Part shown: positions 62,594-64,000 of the stretch, in pieces | Position numbering within the stretch: position 1 is the stretch's first letter | How the letters are laid out: every line of letters starts with the position of its first letter | NCBI GenBank assembly: GCA_965248905.1 | Contig: CBDFKS010000007.1 | Coordinates: 1,860,001-1,924,000 of the forward strand | From: CBDFKS01 sp965248905 | GTDB lineage: Bacteria > Chloroflexota > Dehalococcoidia > Lucifugimonadales > JAGWBF01 | Direction: 5' to 3' | DNA length: 64,000 nucleotides | Made by a program: the position numbers and the translations under genes | Notes under the pieces: model-generated | The model's input: only the letters and a program-made list of their open reading frames with translations | Databases searched by the model: none | What the model was told of the DNA's origin: nothing

Positions 62594-62688
62594 ATGAGTG
62601 GACGTCTTGAATCCGATCGTGGTGGGCCTGTCGAACCATAAGTCCGTCCTATGACCGTTTTAACATAGATAGCGCTTGTAAAACACCA

Positions 62689-63492
62689 CTAGCCGGCAGC
62701 CTGTGCACCGCTCTCTACGGTCTCTTTGATCCACTCGTAGCCCTTCTCTTCAAGCTCCAGGGCTAGCTCACGTCCACCAGAACGGACGATGCGCCCATCC
62801 AGTAGAACATGGACAAAGTCTGGGGTTATATAGTTGAGAATGCGCTGATAGTGGGTCACAACCACCATGGCTTTCGATGGCCCTCGTAGCTGATTCACAC
62901 CGCTGGCGACTATCCTCAGTGCGTCTATATCCAGCCCCGAGTCTGTCTCATCCAGGATTGCCAGCTTGGGGTCCAGGATTGCCATCTGGAGTATCTCGTT
63001 GCGTTTCTTTTCGCCGCCGGAAAACCCTTCATTGACCGACCTCTTGGTCAGGTCAGGATCGATCTCCACCACCTGCATCTTTTCTTTCAGCAGCTTGTCG
63101 AAGCCACGGATGCTCATCGCTTCCTCTCCGCGATGGACCCTGACGGCATCCACGGCGGCTTTAAGGAACTGCCAGCTACGGACACCCGGTAGCTCTATAG
63201 GATACTGAAAGGCGAGGAAGATGCCTTCGCGAGCTCGGAACTCCGGCTCCATCTCCAGCAAGTTCTTACCTTCGTAGAGGAGGTCTCCCTGGGTTACCGT
63301 ATACTCCGGCCGGCCGGCCAGCACGTTGGCAAAGGTACTTTTGCCGGAGCCGTTGGGACCCATGATGGCGTGTACCTCGCCGGCATTCACCGTGAGGTCT
63401 ACACCATTCAGTATTTCAACATCTCCGATGGATGCGTGGAGATTACGTACTACGAGCATTGGATGGCTGTTTCCATTGACGGTGTCGCCCAT
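62689..63492 (-). CDS. sufC: SufC ATPase of the iron-sulfur assembly complex
   Basis: This is a 267-residue ABC-type ATPase. Walker A is AIMGPNGSGKSTFANVLAGR, the Q-loop is IFLAFQYPIELPGV, the signature is NEGFSGGEKKRNEILQMAIL and Walker B is KLAILDETDSGLDIDALRIV. VVTHYQRILNYITPDFVHVL contains the switch His and is typical of SufC. It starts immediately after the sufB stop codon. Confidence 0.97.
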   Translation of the reverse strand: MGDTVNGNSHPMLVVRNLHASIGDVEILNGVDLTVNAGEVHAIMGPNGSGKSTFANVLAGRPEYTVTQGDLLYEGKNLLEMEPEFRAREGIFLAFQYPIELPGVRSWQFLKAAVDAVRVHRGEEAMSIRGFDKLLKEKMQVVEIDPDLTKRSVNEGFSGGEKKRNEILQMAILDPKLAILDETDSGLDIDALRIVASGVNQLRGPSKAMVVVTHYQRILNYITPDFVHVLLDGRIVRSGGRELALELEEKGYEWIKETVESGAQAAG

Positions 63493-64000
63493 TTACCCGA
63501 CGGCGCCTTCCAGGCTCACCTTGAGGAGCTGAGAGGCCTCGGCGGCGAACTCGAAAGGTAGCTCCTTGAAGACTGTCTTACAGAAGCCGTTGATGATCAT
63601 GTGATGAGCGTCCTCAGTCGAGATGCCTCGCTGCTGCAGATAGAAGAGCTGGTCGTCGCTCACCTTTGAGGTTGTGGCTTCGTGCTCCATGCGGGCAGTG
63701 GGATTGCGCACCTCGATATAGGGCACCGTGTGAGCGCCACACTGGTCACCTATGAGCAAGGAGTCGCACTGAGTGAAGTTTCTAGAACCGGCAGCCGACG
63801 GCATAATCTTGACCAGTCCTCGATAGGTCCCATTGCCGTGGCCAGCGGATATCCCTTTGGCGATTATGGTGCTCTTCGTGTTCTTACCGCTGTGAATCAT
63901 CTTGGTGCCTGTATCAGCCTGCTGATAGTTGTTCACCAGCGCCACAGAGTAGAACTCTCCCACCGAGTTGTCTCCCTGGAGGAGCACACTGGGGTACTTC
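63493..64000 (-). CDS. sufB: SufB, C-terminal part, cut by window edge
   Basis: Reading enters from the right edge at KYPSVLLQGDNSVGEFYSVA and runs to a TAA adjacent to the sufC ATG. RNFTQCDSLLIGDQCGAHTV and RNPTARMEHEATTSKVSDDQ followed by LFYLQQRGISTEDAHHMIIN are the SufB C-terminal motifs with the conserved Cys and Glu. The N-terminal two thirds lie outside the window. It is the first visible gene of sufB-C-D-S-U. Confidence 0.95.
   Translation of the reverse strand, partial: KYPSVLLQGDNSVGEFYSVALVNNYQQADTGTKMIHSGKNTKSTIIAKGISAGHGNGTYRGLVKIMPSAAGSRNFTQCDSLLIGDQCGAHTVPYIEVRNPTARMEHEATTSKVSDDQLFYLQQRGISTEDAHHMIINGFCKTVFKELPFEFAAEASQLLKVSLEGAVG

Noticed and set aside
1..64000. CRISPR array
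   Set aside because: I saw no regularly spaced direct repeats; the repeats found are isolated nested hairpins or IS ends.

Overview
The window looks like a chromosome segment of a Chloroflexota bacterium, possibly class Dehalococcoidia. This is inferred from lipoproteins with long Pro-Thr linkers, runs of paralogous PF04909 amidohydrolases, a SufU-type suf operon and pyruvate phosphate dikinase. No 16S gene is present, so the assignment is tentative. It divides at about 25.2 kb into an accessory island (1-25,180) and a conserved housekeeping part (25,181-64,000).

The island abuts the 3' end of a minus-strand tRNA-Trp. Next to that tRNA lie a frameshifted tyrosine integrase, a protein of unknown function and an excisionase-like HTH protein. 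Further left is a plasmid- or phage-like replication module: prim-pol, RepA-type ATPase, HTH protein and a second tyrosine recombinase. It has been invaded by IS1182, IS630 and IS1380 elements. The IS630 insertion splits the prim-pol gene exactly at a TA duplication. Left of this sits defence-type cargo: a 1046-residue NACHT NTPase with membrane helices, a Zot-like membrane ATPase, a methyltransferase and a five-gene minus-strand operon (8091 to 2167). That operon joins a coiled-coil-like protein, a degenerate P-loop protein, an intact DUF2791/BrxD-like P-loop ATPase, an unknown protein and a SNF2 helicase fused to an Mrr-type nuclease. A frameshifted glycosyltransferase and the edge of a nucleotide-hydrolase-like (TIR/deoxyribosyltransferase-fold) gene complete the left end. 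I do not recognise the five-gene set as a named defence system, although its parts resemble BREX components.

The housekeeping part carries three tRNAs, a tandem triplet of 385-residue amidohydrolases, cysK/cysM-surE, a large lipoprotein, a heterodimeric ABC exporter pair, metH, a hydantoinase, ppdK with a HAD phosphatase, an aldo/keto reductase with a DUF1802 protein, a geranylgeranyl-reductase-family flavoprotein, a TolB-like lipoprotein, tatD-lysR, a membrane protein followed by a solute-binding lipoprotein, a second amidohydrolase pair, two sufU copies and sufB-C-D-S-U.

The most notable signal is in this housekeeping half. Two genes are interrupted by an in-frame TGA exactly where their families carry the functional cysteine, and each TGA is followed at the right distance by a hairpin with a GU-containing apex. 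One is a BCP-type peroxiredoxin at the end of the suf operon (Sec46). The other is the geranylgeranyl reductase (Sec43). I read both as selenoproteins that ordinary gene calling would truncate. The second may be an undescribed selenoprotein family. Two other in-frame TGAs in the island (a zinc-ribbon protein and the IS1182 transposase) lack such hairpins and look like true nonsense mutations.
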